Assembly (NCBI RefSeq): GCF_000003815.2
Contig: NC_049984.1
Span: forward strand, 10,738,234-10,802,233
DNA length: 64,000 bases
Reading direction: 5' to 3'
Source: Branchiostoma floridae
Lineage: Eukaryota; Chordata; Leptocardii; Amphioxiformes; Branchiostomatidae
A model generated the notes under the pieces. The model was given only the letters and a program-made list of their open reading frames with translations. It had not been told where the DNA came from and did no database searches. A program made the translations under genes and the position numbers. Below, piece after piece: positions 61,401 to 64,000 of the stretch; the stretch's first letter is position 1, and each line of letters starts with the position of its first letter.

Positions 61401-61493
61401 GAATCCAGAGAGATATAGTTTTTCATGTCCAGCACGTGCGGTGGTAATCACAGGGTTTGTTTTTAGACAAGTGGTAATAGTTTTGGAAAACAA

Positions 61494-63992
61494 ACAGACC
61501 GCTGTTTTGGGAGAGGGTCTCGTTCTCTGCTTGAGACCGCCGCTTCTTTGGCCTGATGTTTACATATTTGTCGAGGTCGGAGCAGGTATGTGTACAAATT
61601 GAACTTTGGGAGAAAGTCAACACATGGCCTGGTGATTGATCGGTCATGTGGGCCTAGTTAGCGCGGAGATGGCGACTTTCCATTTGTCAGCCTCAAGGCC
61701 AAACCCGTCCGTACGTCGTTAGTCTTGTGGTGATCTGTTTTCTGTACCATAGTTCAACCGTTACGTAGCAGTTAAGCTATACAAGAGGACAGATTCCGTT
61801 GATATTATGATCAGCCCAGTTTTGTGAAAGACACCTACAGAAGACGCCTGGTGTCTCGCTGTGGTTTGGCAGGGCGCAGTATGGATCTAATCAGGCATGT
61901 AAGAACGACAAATTTGGAAGCACGCCGCCAGCATGTCTGTAGCCCGGCAGCACAGCCTTCCTTTTAGATCCACTCTTCATCGCGGGGTTTTGTTTTTCCA
62001 AGAGTTACGGACAAGTTTATGCAAACCAGACCACGGGCCTCGTCCAGCGAGCGCGGCGGGCCCGTGTAAATCCCGACAGCGACATGGAGGGAGGAAAATA
62101 ATCAGCACAAGTGTGGGGCGGCCTGTCAGAATGTTCAGGTCAGGATGAGCGGGGGCTTCTTTACAAGTACAAGATGTTGAATTAGGTAAATGTCGTGAGC
62201 TGATGATGGCAATCACACAGAGTAGGTGCTTGCGTGCGTGTGGAAGGCCCCGGGTCTGCCTCCTCATTTACCTGATGATCCCAATGTCACATTCAGGTTA
62301 AGGCAGGACAAAGTCGGTTCGATCTGGTGCTTCTATCATTACTTACAGAGATGTGCGTGTCAGACAGATCATCAACAGCCCGGTCTTATCAGTGTCGCGA
62401 TCTGGACACCTGATCTCCGTGGCGAGGGATAGCCTCAAATCCCCGCATTCTCCCCCAAGAATTTCCTGCTGGATCTCGCCATCAGACCTGTCAAGCTTCC
62501 AAACACCCGTCACCAAGTTTAATGTATTATGGTACTATGGTGGTGCTGTGTGTTGTAGGAAATATGCGAACATTACGAGCTCTTGTTTCACTCCACTTTC
62601 ACTTACTTTCACTCACCACTGTCGCAAATTATAGATCAGAGATGGCAGCGGTATTTTCCTGTAAACTCCCCCCTCGCGTGTTTACATCTCCACGCGTGTT
62701 GAGGAGTTGCAACAAGCACAACTGCCCGCCCTTCGGAGCCAGGGGCGGCGAGAGGGATCCTGTAACATGTTAGGTACTGGCGTCGGCTGTCTGCGTCCGT
62801 CCCGTGCCATATGGGCCGCACATGTTTACTTACCCGATGTTAGCTATCACAAACTTACCTCTTCCAGCCGCCAGCGGCCATAACTCATCCGCGAATGACC
62901 GCTCCGCGCGGCACAGACGACTGGGAGTCAATGGCTCGATGGAGGTGCGGTTATGAGGTATTTTCTCGGTCCCTTTGAATCCGCGGCGCGACTCAAAGGA
63001 GAGACCTAACTACAAATTTTACGGGACAGAAATATGTCAAGATGGTGGCGCTTTCATAGGGATGTCGATTATTCTCGCGGATTAATCTGTAATACGGGGA
63101 TATATTACAGAGCCGTGTGTTCGTAGACGGACCAAACAAATAGGAAACTTTCACTTTCTCATGAAAAGCGAAAGTTGTTTACTCACGGCGGATTAACTTC
63201 CTCGTGCAAGGAATCTTACTAAGTTTACATCTAGGAATCAGAGCACAGACTGTTAAAGTCAATTCCCTTGTTTGCCATGTATCTGATCGTACAAAAAAAA
63301 ACAACAACCTAGGATTGAAGTTTGCGACCGTTCGGTGAATTTCATGCGCTTTACTCGCCGCCCCATACTGTGAAAGAGCGTCTGGAAGCGTTTTCCTGTG
63401 ATCTAGATGTTGCGGAGATACAGGTCCTGGTAAAAGGTTAGGGTTGATAGACCCAGAGCGTCCAAGTCACCGCTGCGCAGCACGAAACAGGTTACTTGAA
63501 AAGGTTAGACATATATAGAACATCAGTGTCCCAGAGTAACTGCTAGGCGCCTTTGACACGTTTTGCACTTTCTTCGCTTCCCAGTGACTGTACCGGTGCG
63601 GTATTAAAGGTCCGGTCCGCATTCCACTAGACCTGAAAGTCCTGAAAGTATAACGGAAAAGACAACGAAATGCATATAGCGTAGAAAAAGACTTCTTGAA
63701 AAAAAAAAAAAACGTTGAGCGTCTGTTAAATTTTAGGTCGCAAGACGCATCCCTACCTAATGTAATGGAGTTGTAAATGATGAGGATGGAAAATTACCTT
63801 CATAATTCATTACAAGTCCATACCAGTATGTACCTGACCAGTGGTCGCCAGTGCGAAGAATGCATGGCCATGGAACACTCTACAGGCCGGTAGTTTTGGG
63901 TGTACGAAGTAAAGTAATGTTTTAGCAAATTCATCCATCAATACCTAATGACCTAGTCTAATGCTTTCAGTTGTGTAGTATAAAAAAGTACC
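61494..63992. other. Gene-free GC-richer flank
   Basis: Non-repetitive, CpG-retaining DNA without a recognisable exon. The stretch 61,930-62,330 is motif-dense and might be regulatory. A poly(A) run of about 14 lies at about 63,700. Confidence 0.35.
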
Positions 63993-64000
63993 NNNNNNNN
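63993..64000. other. Start of a second run of N
   Basis: The last eight bases are N, so another assembly gap begins at the window edge. Confidence 0.95.

Noticed and set aside
1-64000. CRISPR array, operon, phage or bacterial defence system
   Set aside because: The sequence is animal genomic DNA with introns; no regularly spaced direct repeats or bacterial genes are present.

Overview
This is a piece of animal (eukaryotic) genome. It holds one gene that can be read with confidence: an Iroquois-class (Irx) TALE homeobox gene on the minus strand, coding from 53360 down to 49599 in six exons. The spliced protein is 454 residues. It starts [11 protein letters not shown], carries a complete Iroquois homeodomain (about residues 134-196) followed by an acidic run, and has the Iro box [12 protein letters not shown] at residues 313-324. 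Intron-rich structure, near-normal CpG in much of the window, tRNA-derived SINE pieces, several small inverted-repeat DNA elements and assembly N gaps all fit a chordate or other deuterostome. The protein and repeat style make amphioxus (Branchiostoma) my best guess, but I cannot confirm the species or say which Irx paralogue this is.

Layout. 1-19,370: no convincing gene. This part is A+T-leaning and strongly CpG-poor, with a CA/ATCC microsatellite at about 1.02-1.15 kb, a 39-bp direct repeat around a 234-bp CpG-bearing segment at 12.0-12.3 kb, a small hAT-like inverted-repeat element at 14.9 kb, and short islets that keep CpG (5.4, 8.6-9.2, 16.3, 16.8 kb) and look like candidate regulatory elements. 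At about 19.37 kb the texture changes sharply to CpG-retaining DNA for the rest of the window. 19.4-49 kb: gene-free apart from weak open frames. It contains SINE-like pieces (24.4, 32.2, 41.4 kb), a 250-bp foldback element (34.3 kb), two adjoining degenerate tandem-repeat blocks (36.4-37.15 and 37.35-38.03 kb), a 100-N assembly gap (38,567-38,666), a perfect 18-bp hairpin (41.35 kb) and a TTAA-flanked inverted-repeat element (46.98-47.23 kb). 48.3-53.5 kb: the Irx gene with a probable 3' UTR. 53.5-64 kb: upstream flank of Irx, with an element-like stretch at 54.6-55.06 kb, a local 130-bp duplication at 60.2-60.56 kb and one weak exon-like open frame near 61.2 kb.

How it fits together. Iroquois genes usually sit in long gene-poor regions full of remote enhancers, and the long gene-free flanks here match that. 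The CpG-poor left third looks like the body of a germline-methylated transcription unit, possibly introns of a bystander gene; in many bilaterians the ankyrin-repeat gene Sowah sits next to Irx and hosts its enhancers. No exon of such a gene could be identified, so that idea is inference. I found no CRISPR array, no rRNA, no intact tRNA and no viral gene.
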